From Gastranaerophilus sp944325835 (lineage in GTDB: Bacteria; Cyanobacteriota; Vampirovibrionia; Gastranaerophilales; Gastranaerophilaceae): 64,000 bases of DNA. Positions 24,942 to 34,295 of the stretch are shown in pieces. Location of the stretch: positions 1,798,001 through 1,862,000 of the forward strand of contig OZ007029.1 in assembly GCA_963931575.1 (NCBI GenBank), in the 5' to 3' direction. Numbering within the stretch: the stretch's first letter is position 1; each line of letters opens with the position of its first letter. Below the pieces are notes generated by a model. That model made no database searches. It was not told the DNA's origin and worked only from the letters and a program-made list of their open reading frames with translations. The translations under genes and the position numbers were made by a program.

Positions 24942-25868
24942 ATGGCAAGAAAAAAAGTAATCGAGATTGTTTTAGATACCGAAACTACGGGATTAGATTT
25001 CACAAGAGAGAGATTGGTTGAGTTCGCAGCTGTAAGGCTTGAAAACGGAAAGATTAAGGATTCGTTTCAGACATTGATTAACCCTGAACAGCATATTAGA
25101 AAATCAAGTATTGCAATACACGGGATTACACAGGAAATGGTTGCCGATGCACCGACAGAAGCGGAGGCGATGCCGAAAATTATTGAATTTATTGAAGATT
25201 ATCCGATAGTTGCGCACAACGCTATTTTTGACTATTCGTTCCTGAATGAGGCTTCCAAACGTGTTTTCGGAAAGGAAATTGAAAATGCCCGCGTTGATTC
25301 GCAGCAAATGTTCAGAGAAGTTTTTCCTGATCTGGAATCCCACGGACTTGACGCTTTAAGTAAAAGATTTTCGGTGGAACTTGTTAACCACCATCGCGCA
25401 ATGGCTGATACAATGGCTCTGGCGCTTGCTTACCCTAAATTGAAAAAACTTTTTAACCAGAAATTCAACTGGGAGGTTAAACAGCTTGAAAATGTTGAAT
25501 ATCTTTTTGAAAGATTTCTGCGTATACAAAATACCGTTACAACCCTGCAGTCTGAATTGCAGGATTTGAAGTCTGTTTTCAAAATTTATTTCGAAAACGG
25601 CGGAACACCGATTGTTTCGCAGACCGGCGAAACCCTGACTTATACTTCTAAGCAATCCTTCGGTTATGATTTTGATAAAGTGAAAGATGTTCTTATTGAA
25701 GTCGGGGCGTTAGGCAAAGCTATCAAATTAAACAACGGGTTTCTGGACAGGCTTGCAAACGGCCACGGGCTGACTGATGAACAAAAAGATATTCTGTGCA
25801 GTGCAAGATTTGAAGTGTCTGAAAATAGAAATATACAAGTTATAAAGGCAAATAATTATGGCAAATAA
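24942..25868 (+). CDS. DnaQ-like 3'-5' exonuclease
   Basis: DEDDh exonuclease of the DNA polymerase III epsilon type. Exo I EIVLDTETTGLDF near residues 7-17, Exo II AHNAIFDYSFL near 90-100, and Exo III with NHHRAMADTMALA (His and Asp) near 150-162 are all present. The 140 residues after the nuclease domain have no motif I know. ATG at 24942 gives the canonical start. It could be the proofreading subunit or a separate repair exonuclease. Its stop overlaps the transporter start by 11 bases. Confidence 0.85.
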   Translation: MARKKVIEIVLDTETTGLDFTRERLVEFAAVRLENGKIKDSFQTLINPEQHIRKSSIAIHGITQEMVADAPTEAEAMPKIIEFIEDYPIVAHNAIFDYSFLNEASKRVFGKEIENARVDSQQMFREVFPDLESHGLDALSKRFSVELVNHHRAMADTMALALAYPKLKKLFNQKFNWEVKQLENVEYLFERFLRIQNTVTTLQSELQDLKSVFKIYFENGGTPIVSQTGETLTYTSKQSFGYDFDKVKDVLIEVGALGKAIKLNNGFLDRLANGHGLTDEQKDILCSARFEVSENRNIQVIKANNYGK

Positions 25869-27234
25869 ATTTTTTGATTTTTTTAAAGAACCGCCGTCCC
25901 TTCCGGTTATTGAGGACAGCGCAAAAGTTGACAAAATGTATGCACACTGGCGTTTAAGAATTTTTTACGCTTGTTTTATAGGTTACACTGTTTTTTATCT
26001 GTGTAAGAAAAATATTGCGGTTGCCCTGCCGGGGTTGAGTGAAGAATTTAACTTTACAAATACCGAACTCGGTTTGTTGGGAAGTTCTCTTTATTTAACT
26101 TACGGTATCGGAAAGTTTGTAAACGGAGTTCTGGCTGACGGCTCGGATGTTAGAAAGTTCCTGCCTACAGCACTTATTATGACCGCAATTGCAAATATCT
26201 GCTTTGCACTGTCGGCAGTATTTATCACTCCGGGTGAATTTACCTTCTTCGGACTCCCGACAAATACTATCCTTTTATGGTTGTTCGTATTTTTCTGGGG
26301 TGCAAGCGGTTGGTTCCAGTCAGCAGGGTTTCCGGCTGTTGCGAAAAGCTTGACCTATTGGTATTCAAATTCCGAACGCGGAACTAAATGGTCGCTCTGG
26401 TCTTGCTCTCACCAGATGGGAACTTTCTTAAGCGTTATAATCTGCGGCTATCTGGCAGCTCACTTCGGCTGGAGAATGGCATTCTTTGTTCCGGGTACTT
26501 TTGCAATCCTTGTCGCTGTATGGCTTTACAACAGACTAAGAGATAAACCGCAGTCGCTCGGGCTTCCTGATATTGAATCTTACAGAGAAGAAAAAACCGT
26601 TAAAAAAGATGCAGGCTGTGAAGTTGATAACAGAACTTATTTAGAAGTTTTTAAAGAAAACATTCTTTTCAACAAAACAATCTGGCTGCTTGCTATCGCT
26701 TACGTTTTTGTTTACGTAATCAGATTTGGCGCAGAGGACTGGATGATTAAATATTTGAGCGAGGCAAAAGCTAACAGTATTGAACTCGCATCATTAAAAT
26801 TAAGCTCTTTGCCGCTTGTCGGTATTGCAGGAACCGTTTGTGCGGGCGTTATTTCTGATAAAGTTTTTAAAGGTAAACGCGCACCGGTTAACCTGATTTA
26901 CTTAATCGGCGTTGTAGTTTGTCTTGTGTTGTTAAAATTCAATACAATCAGCGCACTTGACTTTGTGCTAATCGGACTTTTAGGTGCATTCACTTACGGC
27001 CCTCAAATGATGATTGGCGGGCTTTGCGCGGTAGAAAGCAGCTCTAAAAAAGTTGCATCAGCTGCAACCGGCTTTACCGGAACTTTCGGCTACGTTGGCG
27101 CTGTGCTTTCAGCTACCGGTACCGGATTTATGGTTGACCACTTCGGCTGGAACGGCGCACTAACGTTCTGGATTGCCTCTGCTGCAATTTGTATTATTAT
27201 ATGCGCAATGCTCTGGCAGAACGAAAAGAAATAG
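25858..27234 (+). CDS. MFS organophosphate:phosphate antiporter (GlpT/UhpT family)
   Basis: Twelve-helix inner-membrane carrier. The N-terminal KKNIAVALPGLSEEF segment, LTYGIGKFVNGVLADGSDVRKF loop and GASGWFQSAGFPAVAKSLTYW region match the glycerol-3-phosphate/hexose-phosphate group; WSCSHQMGTFLS follows. 458 residues is normal. The substrate cannot be assigned between glycerol-3-phosphate, hexose phosphate or phosphoglycerate. Overlap with the exonuclease gene suggests co-translation, though their functions are unrelated. Confidence 0.88.
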   Translation: MANKFFDFFKEPPSLPVIEDSAKVDKMYAHWRLRIFYACFIGYTVFYLCKKNIAVALPGLSEEFNFTNTELGLLGSSLYLTYGIGKFVNGVLADGSDVRKFLPTALIMTAIANICFALSAVFITPGEFTFFGLPTNTILLWLFVFFWGASGWFQSAGFPAVAKSLTYWYSNSERGTKWSLWSCSHQMGTFLSVIICGYLAAHFGWRMAFFVPGTFAILVAVWLYNRLRDKPQSLGLPDIESYREEKTVKKDAGCEVDNRTYLEVFKENILFNKTIWLLAIAYVFVYVIRFGAEDWMIKYLSEAKANSIELASLKLSSLPLVGIAGTVCAGVISDKVFKGKRAPVNLIYLIGVVVCLVLLKFNTISALDFVLIGLLGAFTYGPQMMIGGLCAVESSSKKVASAATGFTGTFGYVGAVLSATGTGFMVDHFGWNGALTFWIASAAICIIICAMLWQNEKK

Positions 27235-27237
27235 TTT

Positions 27238-27268
27238 AAAAGGGCGGGTTTTTAAACCCGCCCTTTTT
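27238..27268 (+). terminator. Terminator of the transporter gene
   Basis: GGGCGGGTTT and AAACCCGCCC form a 10-base stem with a tiny TT loop and a run of T after it. Confidence 0.93.
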
Positions 27269-27871
27269 ATTGTCTGTGTGGCAAGCCTTGCTTTCCTGCC
27301 TCTGCTCGGCGCAAAAGCTCCTGACAGATTTTCAGCGAATGCTATCAACATCCGCAAAATCTGGAAACGTCACTGATATTATGCTCGTCTGGACACTGAG
27401 TGTCACCCATAATTGGTTAATCGCTAAATGGTAACAAACCAACCTATTAAGGAACCGGCTTGACCGCCGGCGAGCATCGGCTTACGCTTCCGCCTCACGT
27501 TAAACGGCACCGTTCGCCCCCGCGCCCGAAAGCGTGGTTTCGTGCGTCGGTTGCTCAACTGTCCGCAAGGCAAAGCCTTGCATCCTGCCTCTGCTCGGCG
27601 GCAAAAAAAAACCTATCGGATGATAGGTTCAATTGGAATCTTGTTTAATTCCTCATGTGTGTAGAAGGTTAGTGTGTAGTAGGTAGTGTGTGTTAGTTGT
27701 ATATCTCGTGTTAATTTAATGCTTGTTATCGTTTGACTTATGTCTTACATATCTATAAAGTATTTTTTGAGTATATAATTGCTATATACTTTTAATATTG
27801 TTACAAAACTTAATAGTTTGACTTTTTTTATTTGTGCTACACTGTAAGCAGTAAAAAGAAAGGCTTACCCC
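27269..27871. other. 603-base noncoding region with repeats and hairpins
   Basis: No credible gene. It holds two near copies of a 37-base unit ending CCTGCCTCTGCTCGGC (27281-27317 and 27569-27606), a GC-rich part with the hairpin CGAAA/TTTCG near 27538, and a perfect hairpin AACCTATC/GATAGGTT at 27610-27629 with an A run on its left. A GT-rich stretch (GTGTGTAG repeats) follows at 27655-27695. The TCTGCTCGGC ends resemble the CTCGGCAGAG junctions of the hairpin repeat family. It could encode a structured RNA, but I recognise none. Confidence 0.5.
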
Positions 27872-28294
27872 ATGCAAATTAACAGTGTCGATAAGAATAA
27901 TTTTGAAGGCAGTTTTATTAAAGCCAAACGTATGAAAGGTGCTGTCGCAAGACATTTTAACGAAGTTATTAAATATCCGCTTGACGGCACTACAAATGAA
28001 CAGCTTCTTGCGCAAAAAACTTTTGATGTTTTTGTGACAAATACAGGTGCTAAAAGACCAAAAAGACCTTACCTTGCTTTTCAGTCAAATTTCAGATATT
28101 TAAATAACGATATTCAAAGCGAAAATTATGTTATTAAAGCAAATGCAAAAATAGAGGACGGCGTTGAAGATAATGCCCGCAAACTAAGAGAACATATTTT
28201 AAACGTTGACGCTCAAAAGAAACGTGAAAACGGCTTCAATACCAGAGGCGAACAGATTAAATCGTATTTCAAAATGGTATTCGGAATACGCTAA
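27872..28294 (+). CDS. Hypothetical basic protein, 140 aa
   Basis: Unrecognised. It begins MQINSVDKNNFEGSFIKAKR, a leader style (IxSVxxxNFxG) similar to other lineage-specific proteins here, and is basic without membrane segments. AAGAAAGG lies upstream. It converges with the 28291 gene, overlapping by four bases. No function can be suggested. Confidence 0.65.
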   Translation: MQINSVDKNNFEGSFIKAKRMKGAVARHFNEVIKYPLDGTTNEQLLAQKTFDVFVTNTGAKRPKRPYLAFQSNFRYLNNDIQSENYVIKANAKIEDGVEDNARKLREHILNVDAQKKRENGFNTRGEQIKSYFKMVFGIR

Positions 28295-28578
28295 TTTAGT
28301 GTTTTGGCGAGAATATAATGTTCATAGCTGAGCGCGTAATTGTAAAGTGCGTTCATTAAAACGCGCCCGCTTTCAGATTTACCGATTATCAGAAATTCAT
28401 TGTATTTATTTTGTGCAAGCGTTATTTCTGAGTGGATAATCTTTTCCACGTTGGTCTTGGGGTTTTTGGACATAATAGAGCGAATCCAGTCCGATAAAAT
28501 ATTTACGGCCGTGGATTGATTATTTATGATTTCTTCGTTTTTTGTCTGAATATATTTTGAAAATTCGTTTAATATCAT
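28291..28578 (-). CDS. Hypothetical helical protein, 95 aa
   Basis: Small helical soluble protein of unknown family. The ATG overlaps the comF stop by four bases (ATGA arrangement), so the two are probably co-translated. Several long amphipathic helices and no cysteines are visible. A role linked to comF is possible only by position. Confidence 0.6.
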   Translation of the reverse strand: MILNEFSKYIQTKNEEIINNQSTAVNILSDWIRSIMSKNPKTNVEKIIHSEITLAQNKYNEFLIIGKSESGRVLMNALYNYALSYEHYILAKTLN

Positions 28579-29234
28579 AGCTTTGGTGTGGTTGTTGCAA
28601 AACAGGTTATATCCGTAATGCCCGCCTCTTTTAGGGTTTTAATCATCTCGGCAAAGGTTGAACCTGTTGTACAGATGTCATCCAGTATTAATATTTTACC
28701 ACAAGTGTGCGCGGAGGCGGGAAGCGCGGATTTGTCAACTTCAAATGCATTATGAAGATTTTCCGCGCGTTCTGCGGGGGTAAGTTTGTATTGCGGTCTG
28801 GTGTTTTTCACGCGTTTTATAAGTTTTGTGTTCAAAATATTCCCCGAAAGTCTGCAAAATTCTTCGGCAACGAGTTCCATGTGGTTGTAGCGCCGTTTGG
28901 ACTGGCGGTCTTTGTGAAGCGGTACCGGTACTACTTCAAAACCGGTTTCATCCGTAATATGCTGCCAGTATTCCCACATAAATTTTGCCTGATAAAATGC
29001 TAAATCGCGCTGGTTGTGGTATTTCAGACCGCGTATGAGTTTTTGAAGATTTTTTTCGTACACTCCTGCAACATAAACACTCACGCCGTCAATTGCAAAC
29101 CGTTTGCCGTAACTTAAAAACTCAAGACTGTCATAGCATTTGGAACACATTTTTACGCTTTCGTCCGACCGGCGGCAAAAGTAACATTTCTTTTTATAAA
29201 TCCAGTCGAGAAGTCCGATGAAAAAAGCTTTCAT
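28575..29234 (-). CDS. ComF family phosphoribosyltransferase-like protein
   Basis: Competence-associated phosphoribosyltransferase homologue. An N-terminal zinc-binding region has CYFCRR and CSKCYDS (four Cys), followed by VPVPLHKDRQSKRRYNHMEL, RPQYKLTPAERAENLHNAF and the PRPP-binding loop ILILDDICTTGSTFAEM near residues 185-200. Length 219 is typical. AAGGAG precedes the ATG. In transformable bacteria ComF aids DNA uptake, which also uses type IV pilus parts, but competence here is only inference. Confidence 0.85.
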   Translation of the reverse strand: MKAFFIGLLDWIYKKKCYFCRRSDESVKMCSKCYDSLEFLSYGKRFAIDGVSVYVAGVYEKNLQKLIRGLKYHNQRDLAFYQAKFMWEYWQHITDETGFEVVPVPLHKDRQSKRRYNHMELVAEEFCRLSGNILNTKLIKRVKNTRPQYKLTPAERAENLHNAFEVDKSALPASAHTCGKILILDDICTTGSTFAEMIKTLKEAGITDITCFATTTPKL

Positions 29235-29269
29235 TATTAGCTCCTTATAAATGGTTGGCTCCGGTTGAC

Positions 29270-32200
29270 CTAATCCATGCTAAAGATTTCTTTAATATCG
29301 TCCATGGTGAGTGATTTCGTGATGTTTCTGTCGACCGAAATTACGCTGTCAACAAGGTTACGCTTGAACATTTTGAGTTTTTGAATTTTCTCTTCAACCG
29401 TGTTTTTGGTGATAAGCCTATATACAAAGACTTTTTTGGTTTGGCCGATACGATAAGCACGGTCGGTTGCCTGATCTTCAACAGCAGGGTTCCACCACGG
29501 GTCGTAGTGGATTACATAATCCGCGCCGGTGAGGTTCAAACCTGTGCCGCCTGCTTTCAGGCTGACAAGGAATATCGGAATGTGCGGATTATTATTGAAT
29601 TTCTCAACTGCAGCCTGACGGTCTTTTGTCTTACCGGTGAGATAAGAGTATGGTATTCCGGCTCTGTCAAGCCAATCTTTAATAATATCAAGCATTTCGA
29701 CAAACTGGCTGAACAGCAGCACTCTGTGTTTTTCGGAAATAATTTCTTCCAGCATTGTTTTGAGTTTTTCAAATTTACCGGACGAGATAATGTTTTTAAC
29801 GTTGTCTTTGTCGTAAAGCCGCGGGTGGCAGCAGATTTGACGTAAACGAAGCAAGGCAGAGAAGATTGAGAGTCTGCTTTTTTCGAGTCCGTTTTGTTCG
29901 ATAGATTTGAAGAGTTCTTCTTTTGTGCTGTCCAGAACCTGTAAGTAAAAATCTCTTTGTTCGTCTGTAAGCTCGCAGTATGCAATGTTTTCGACTTTAT
30001 CCGGAAGATCTTTTGCAACATCGCGTTTCATACGGCGCAGGATGAACGGATAAATTTGTAGTTTAAGCCGTTTTTCAACAACTTTGTCCGCGCGTTCCAT
30101 AATCGGGTTAACGTAACGGTAGTTAAATTCGTGCATATCAAACAGAAAGCCCGGCATGAGAAAGTCAAATACGGACCAGAGTTCTTCCAGTTTGTTTTCA
30201 ATCGGTGTACCTGAAAGCGCAAGTTTGTGTGAGGATTTAAGCTTTTTGACTGCCTGAGCGGTTTGTGAACCCGCGTTTTTGATATTTTGGGATTCATCAA
30301 GGACGATATAGCGGAAGTTATATTCTTTAAGCTTTTCAATATCGCGGCGTACGAGAGCGTAGCTTGTGATTACGATATCGAATTCAGGAATTTTTTTGAA
30401 CAAGCCTTTACGCTCTGTTCCTGAAATTTTAAGGCAGGTAAGTTCCGGTGCAAATTTTTGGATTTCGTTTTCCCAGTTGAACACGACTGTTGTCGGGCAT
30501 ATAACGAGTGTCGGCATAGGACCGTCAACATCCTTGGCTTTCTGGATAACCGTAAGTGCCTGAAGCGTTTTACCAAGACCCATATCGTCGGCAAGAATTC
30601 CGTTAAGCCCGTATTTGTACATAAACCAGAGCCAGCCGAAGCCTTTTTGCTGGTATTCACGGAATTCGGCGTTAATTGCTTTTGGCAATTCTGTCGCATC
30701 TGTTGTCGAGAATGTTGACATTTGCGACCAGAAGGCTTCAAATTCTTTACTCAAAATTGTTTCTACATTGAGGTTTTTAAGCTCATTAATCAGTCCTGCG
30801 CGGTAGGTTTTTACGATAAATTTGTTTTCGTCGTTGCGGTAAACATCAAACGAGTTGAAAGCGCGCATCAGCCCGTAAATATCCTGTGCAGGAAATTCTA
30901 CAAATCCCAGACTTCTGATACGGCTGTATTTTTCGCCGCCCTGAATTGTTTCGTAGATTTCGTCAAAGTTAATAATCTCATCTCCTGCGCGGCCGTAGAG
31001 GAAGATTTCAAAAGAATCCTTTGTTTCGTGGCTGAAATCAATATCCGCACAGAGTTTGAACGGGTCGTCAAGGAGTTTGAAAAAGCTCATATCGTCTTTT
31101 TCAATGAATTTCCAGCCTTCGCCCGCCTGTTTAATATGGTAGTTGTAAAAATCAATAGCGTTTTCTTTTTCAAGCGCTAGGTTGTTTGTCTGCATAGGAA
31201 CAAAGCGGCAGGCAAGGAGCATATTGTAGGCTTCCTGTTCGTGCTTGACATTGCGTTTAACCCAGTAGACCAGATCTTCATTAGGCTTTTTAACTGTGAT
31301 ATAAGGAAGTTTTTCGCCTGTTGTTTTGGAATATGGCACCCGAACCCCGTCGTATTCAAATTCTAATGACGCTTTCAAGGACTGGTCATAGTCAATACCG
31401 AGGGTTACAATATTCAGCGGCGGACGCTCTTCAAGCATCAATTTGGAAATATTTTCCGCGATATCCACTTTCATAATCTGCTGGATTTCAGGCAAATCTT
31501 CGTGGATAAATTTTCCGCCTTCTGCGTCTTTGAGTTCGGTGAAAGAGGACTTAATAATATTTGAAGGAAGTGATTGCATAGCAATATTTGTCGGGAAAAT
31601 AATGTTTTTATAGCGTCCCCATTTGAGGTGTTTTGAGAAATAGCGTACTTCTTCAAACGGATAAATTTCGTCTTTGTCCGGTCTATGCCACTCAAGTGCC
31701 AGAAGTAAAGTCCCGCTCTGGCCTGCATTGACGGAAAGCTCCAGTTCCCATTCGTCGTCAACGAATTTCAAGCGTTCTTTTGTTTTTTCATCCAGAACCT
31801 CATCGGCTTTGGCAAGAAGTGAGAACATAGGACCAAATTTTGTAATAGGAATGTCATACCAGCCGGCTTTTTTATCCTGTCGCGCTGTGGTTAAAAGCTG
31901 TTGGAAGATAGCAACTTCCACTTTTTGGGAATTATTTAACTCAAAATCAGGGTTCTGACGTTGCGTTTCGATAAGTGCGCGTAGAATACTTTCAATCTGA
32001 CGTACGATTTTGCCTGTTTCACGTGAGCGGACAAGAACTGAAAAGAAATTAACTTTTCTTTTTGAATTAAAGTGGAAAATGTAACTACCGCTCGGTTCTT
32101 CGGTCAGGGCAGTGTTTTCGTCAGGGTAATCGGTTTCGATACCGTATTTTGTTTCCAGCCAGTCTTCATAAGCGTGGTCGTTAATCGCTTTGATGGCAAC

Positions 32201-32449
32201 CGCAACAGCATGTTTGCACCATTCATCTTTAAGCGGGCAGTTGCAGCGTGCTTCAACTTTGTTTTTCTTGAAAATAAGATCAGTGTTGTATGATGCCTGA
32301 AAATTCCCTTTGACTTTTGCCATATAGAAGTTTTTTTCAGGATAAGATTCCAAAATCATATCCTTGGAATAAAGTTCATAACCTCTGCGCCAGGCACCGG
32401 CACCTGCTTTTTCTTTTACCAGTTTAAAATTAAATTCTTCAACAGCCAT
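29270..32449 (-). CDS. SWI2/SNF2-family ATPase with N-terminal SWIM zinc finger
   Basis: Large double-stranded DNA translocase of 1059 residues. The SWIM finger is C69-x-C71, C78-x-H80. After about 480 residues of unassigned sequence the helicase core has LADDMGLGKTLQALT (Walker A), the VLDESQNIKNA box with DESQ for the usual DExx, SGTPIENKLEELWS, and in the second lobe SLKAGGTGLNLTGADYVIHYDPWWNPAVEDQATDRAYRIGQ-type motifs. Bacterial HepA/RapA and SWIM-SNF2 proteins remodel RNA polymerase or act in repair; the role here is not known. It starts just upstream of comF but is separated by 35 bases. Confidence 0.9.
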   Translation of the reverse strand: MAVEEFNFKLVKEKAGAGAWRRGYELYSKDMILESYPEKNFYMAKVKGNFQASYNTDLIFKKNKVEARCNCPLKDEWCKHAVAVAIKAINDHAYEDWLETKYGIETDYPDENTALTEEPSGSYIFHFNSKRKVNFFSVLVRSRETGKIVRQIESILRALIETQRQNPDFELNNSQKVEVAIFQQLLTTARQDKKAGWYDIPITKFGPMFSLLAKADEVLDEKTKERLKFVDDEWELELSVNAGQSGTLLLALEWHRPDKDEIYPFEEVRYFSKHLKWGRYKNIIFPTNIAMQSLPSNIIKSSFTELKDAEGGKFIHEDLPEIQQIMKVDIAENISKLMLEERPPLNIVTLGIDYDQSLKASLEFEYDGVRVPYSKTTGEKLPYITVKKPNEDLVYWVKRNVKHEQEAYNMLLACRFVPMQTNNLALEKENAIDFYNYHIKQAGEGWKFIEKDDMSFFKLLDDPFKLCADIDFSHETKDSFEIFLYGRAGDEIINFDEIYETIQGGEKYSRIRSLGFVEFPAQDIYGLMRAFNSFDVYRNDENKFIVKTYRAGLINELKNLNVETILSKEFEAFWSQMSTFSTTDATELPKAINAEFREYQQKGFGWLWFMYKYGLNGILADDMGLGKTLQALTVIQKAKDVDGPMPTLVICPTTVVFNWENEIQKFAPELTCLKISGTERKGLFKKIPEFDIVITSYALVRRDIEKLKEYNFRYIVLDESQNIKNAGSQTAQAVKKLKSSHKLALSGTPIENKLEELWSVFDFLMPGFLFDMHEFNYRYVNPIMERADKVVEKRLKLQIYPFILRRMKRDVAKDLPDKVENIAYCELTDEQRDFYLQVLDSTKEELFKSIEQNGLEKSRLSIFSALLRLRQICCHPRLYDKDNVKNIISSGKFEKLKTMLEEIISEKHRVLLFSQFVEMLDIIKDWLDRAGIPYSYLTGKTKDRQAAVEKFNNNPHIPIFLVSLKAGGTGLNLTGADYVIHYDPWWNPAVEDQATDRAYRIGQTKKVFVYRLITKNTVEEKIQKLKMFKRNLVDSVISVDRNITKSLTMDDIKEIFSMD

Positions 32450-32601
32450 ATTTTATTTTAAAAATCCAATACTATAAGCTTCTACACCAATTATGTCTTG
32501 CGCCCGCAAGTTAAACTGCCATATAGAATTAGTTTATTCTATAAACTCAGGGTTACCCACATTATGCCATAAGTGAAATAAAAAATCAAGTGGCAGGATA
32601 A

Positions 32602-32637
32602 TAAAAAAGCCCGCCGGCTATATTTACGCCGGCGGGC
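32602..32637 (-). terminator. Terminator downstream of pilin copy 3
   Basis: GCCCGCCGGC at 32609-32618 and GCCGGCGGGC at 32628-32637 form a perfect stem; on the minus strand a T run follows, so it ends pilin transcription. Confidence 0.9.
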
Positions 32638-32658
32638 GGAATTTCAAAGGATGGAAAA

Positions 32659-33736
32659 TTATCGTTTAACGCATAGAATACCCCAATTAGAAACTCCGGC
32701 GCTCGGATACCTGTATTCACCTATACTTTGAACAATTAACCAGTTACTAATCCCGTTGTGCACAATTATTTTAGACGAGGAGTACCAGTGACCATTGGCA
32801 AAGGAATCTGCTATAAGATTTTGGTTAACAAAAAGAGATGCTAACTCGTCTTTAGTCGGAATTCTATATTCATCTCCCGCTTGATTAGTGCAGGCTGTTG
32901 GTGCTTCCTCCGGAGTAACTCCGCTAAATACGGTTCTAAATGGAACCGGTGCGACAACAACACTGTCAGTAGGATAAAGAATTGTCATAAATCCAATGTC
33001 TTTACCGACAGTGTTCGGACCTTTAGAGCCATTTAAATCGTAAATCATGTTTGCACAGATTTTAGGCTGTGAAAAGTAATAGTTTGTTTCTCCCATATTG
33101 GCAACACAGTTAGGATTGTAGAAAGTTAAAATACTTTCTCCGTTGCCGGTTTCAAACGCAGCTGCTTTTGTGTCAAGCATAGAATAGCTGCTGGCAGAAT
33201 GGTAGCTATATGCACTGTAAGATACTGAAGTTATAAACGAATTTAATTCCGTCATAGTTTTTGGAATATCTTTGTTACGTCCTGCAAGAGTTGTGTAGGT
33301 AAGCGGTATTCCGCAGTCTTCAATATGCTCGTTGTCGCAAATGTTGTTAATTTTTAGGACTTTAGAAAGCCCGTCCGTAATAAAAACTTCCGCGGCGGTG
33401 TCAACGGCGTCGCTTGCGCCTGCCGAACTTTCTTCTTTTAACGTTCCATAACCGTTCAGAGAAGGCATTAAAGCTATTGCTTGTGACATGCGGGCATAAA
33501 GTGCTTTTCTTTGAGTATTCCATGTTCGCTCATTAATGTTACCCGTTAAACTCGGTAAAGTAATCGCCGCAACCACACCGATAATCGTGAGGGATAAGAG
33601 TATTTCCGCCATGGTGAAGGCTATTCGTCGTCCGCAAGCCCATAAACCCTTTATGGCCGTCGACTCAGTCGACCCCCCCCCCCCTGACCAGAATACCCGT
33701 ACTACAAGGGTTTTCAGCTTCTAAATTTTTCATCAT
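32659..33736 (-). CDS. Type IV pilin-like protein (copy 3), out of frame through a G12 tract in its leader
   Basis: The mature part (FTMAEILLSLTIIG to ILCVKR) is intact and closest to copy 1. The natural start is the ATG pair at 33736/33733, which follows GAAAGGATGGAATTAAT like the other copies. Translation from there passes 12 G on the coding strand and then hits TGA after VRGGGVD. With 11 G the frame would read through STESTAIKGLWACGRRIA directly into FTMAEILL, giving a 39-residue leader. So the gene is off in this assembly and would switch on by losing one G (or gaining two). Weak initiation at the internal ATG of MAEILL would lack the leader. Confidence 0.8.
33673..33684 (-). repeat. Poly-G tract (C12 on + strand) in pilin leader
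   Basis: Twelve C on the plus strand, read as G12 in the pilin leader. The tract encodes only glycines that would be cleaved off with the leader, so length changes alter expression but not the mature protein. The flank TCGACTGAGTCGA is itself a perfect small palindrome. Confidence 0.9.
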
Positions 33737-33755
33737 ATTAATTCCATCCTTTCTT

Positions 33756-33800
33756 CCGGATATCAACCGGATTTAATAATGATACCGGCTCTATCGCCGG
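33756..33800 (-). promoter_or_regulatory. Hairpins in the 5' UTR of pilin copy 3
   Basis: CCGGC/GCCGG (33785-33800) forms a tight hairpin and CCGGATATCAACCGG (33756-33770) a second, both between the promoter and the ribosome binding site. They may serve as operators or affect mRNA stability. Confidence 0.45.
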
Positions 33801-33817
33801 ACTTTATTTTTATATTA

Positions 33818-33846
33818 ATTATGACTTATTTTTTCTTGCTTGTCAA
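33818..33846 (-). promoter_or_regulatory. Promoter of pilin copy 3
   Basis: On the minus strand TTGACA (33846-33841), a 17-base spacer and CATAAT (33823-33818). The -35 overlaps the stop codon of the small gene at 33843. Confidence 0.65.
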
Positions 33847-34004
33847 TTGTTTTTATCTCTGTCGTTAACCCTTTCAGGGTGCGCGGAGTTTGAGAGTATT
33901 ATTTCGTAATACTCATTTTTGTCAATGTTTACGCCCATAGTTTTTACATTAGCGTATTCACGCTTACGCTTTTTGTTCAACAGTTTCTTATAATCGCCTG
34001 ACAT
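33843..34004 (-). CDS. 53-aa basic protein, third gene of a toxin-antitoxin operon
   Basis: A short gene reading MSGDYKKLLNKKRKREYANV ... NAHPERVNDRD-type end, with a TGA stop at 33843. It starts three bases after the antitoxin stop and AAGGATTG lies upstream. The first half is strongly basic, and the second half has a DKNEYYEIILSN helix. I know no family for it. Reading frame, spacing and shared orientation support a real gene, possibly an accessory regulator. Its end overlaps the promoter of pilin copy 3. Confidence 0.55.
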   Translation of the reverse strand: MSGDYKKLLNKKRKREYANVKTMGVNIDKNEYYEIILSNSAHPERVNDRDKNN

Positions 34005-34007
34005 ATT

Positions 34008-34295
34008 TTATGCAATCCTTAAATTGTAACCTAGAGTTTTAAGGATTTTTGCCAGTGTATCAAGTCGTGGAACCCTTTTGCCTCTAAATATTTCATATAG
34101 CATTGTTCGGTCAATACCTGCTTTTTCACAGAAACCGGAAATACTGTCACGCGATTTTATTACTAATTCCAGAGAACGGAAAAAAGCGTTAAAATCACCG
34201 TCATTGATATATTGCGTAAGACTTTCGTTCATATATTCTTTTTGAAATTCTTCATCTTTTAATTGTTCTAAAACAAAGTCGTTAAAATCACTCAT
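34008..34295 (-). CDS. HigA-like antitoxin (XRE, addiction module antidote type)
   Basis: Ninety-five residues with a C-terminal HTH: FCEKAGIDRTMLYEIFRGKRVPRLDTLAKILKTLGYNLRI. This is the COG3636-type antidote layout, in which an N-terminal helical part (DEEFQKEYMNESLTQYINDGD) precedes the HTH. It overlaps the toxin gene by eight bases and follows it. It is paralogous to the antitoxin at 51335. It should neutralise the toxin and repress the operon. Confidence 0.85.
   Translation of the reverse strand: MSDFNDFVLEQLKDEEFQKEYMNESLTQYINDGDFNAFFRSLELVIKSRDSISGFCEKAGIDRTMLYEIFRGKRVPRLDTLAKILKTLGYNLRIA

Noticed and set aside
29381..32293. Several plus- and minus-strand open frames inside the SNF2 gene
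   Set aside because: They are shadows of the 1059-aa coding frame, without motifs or start signals.
33536..33724. Open frame on the plus strand across the pilin leader and C12 tract
   Set aside because: It is antisense to the pilin N-terminus, has no ribosome binding site and gives a Pro-rich low-complexity peptide.
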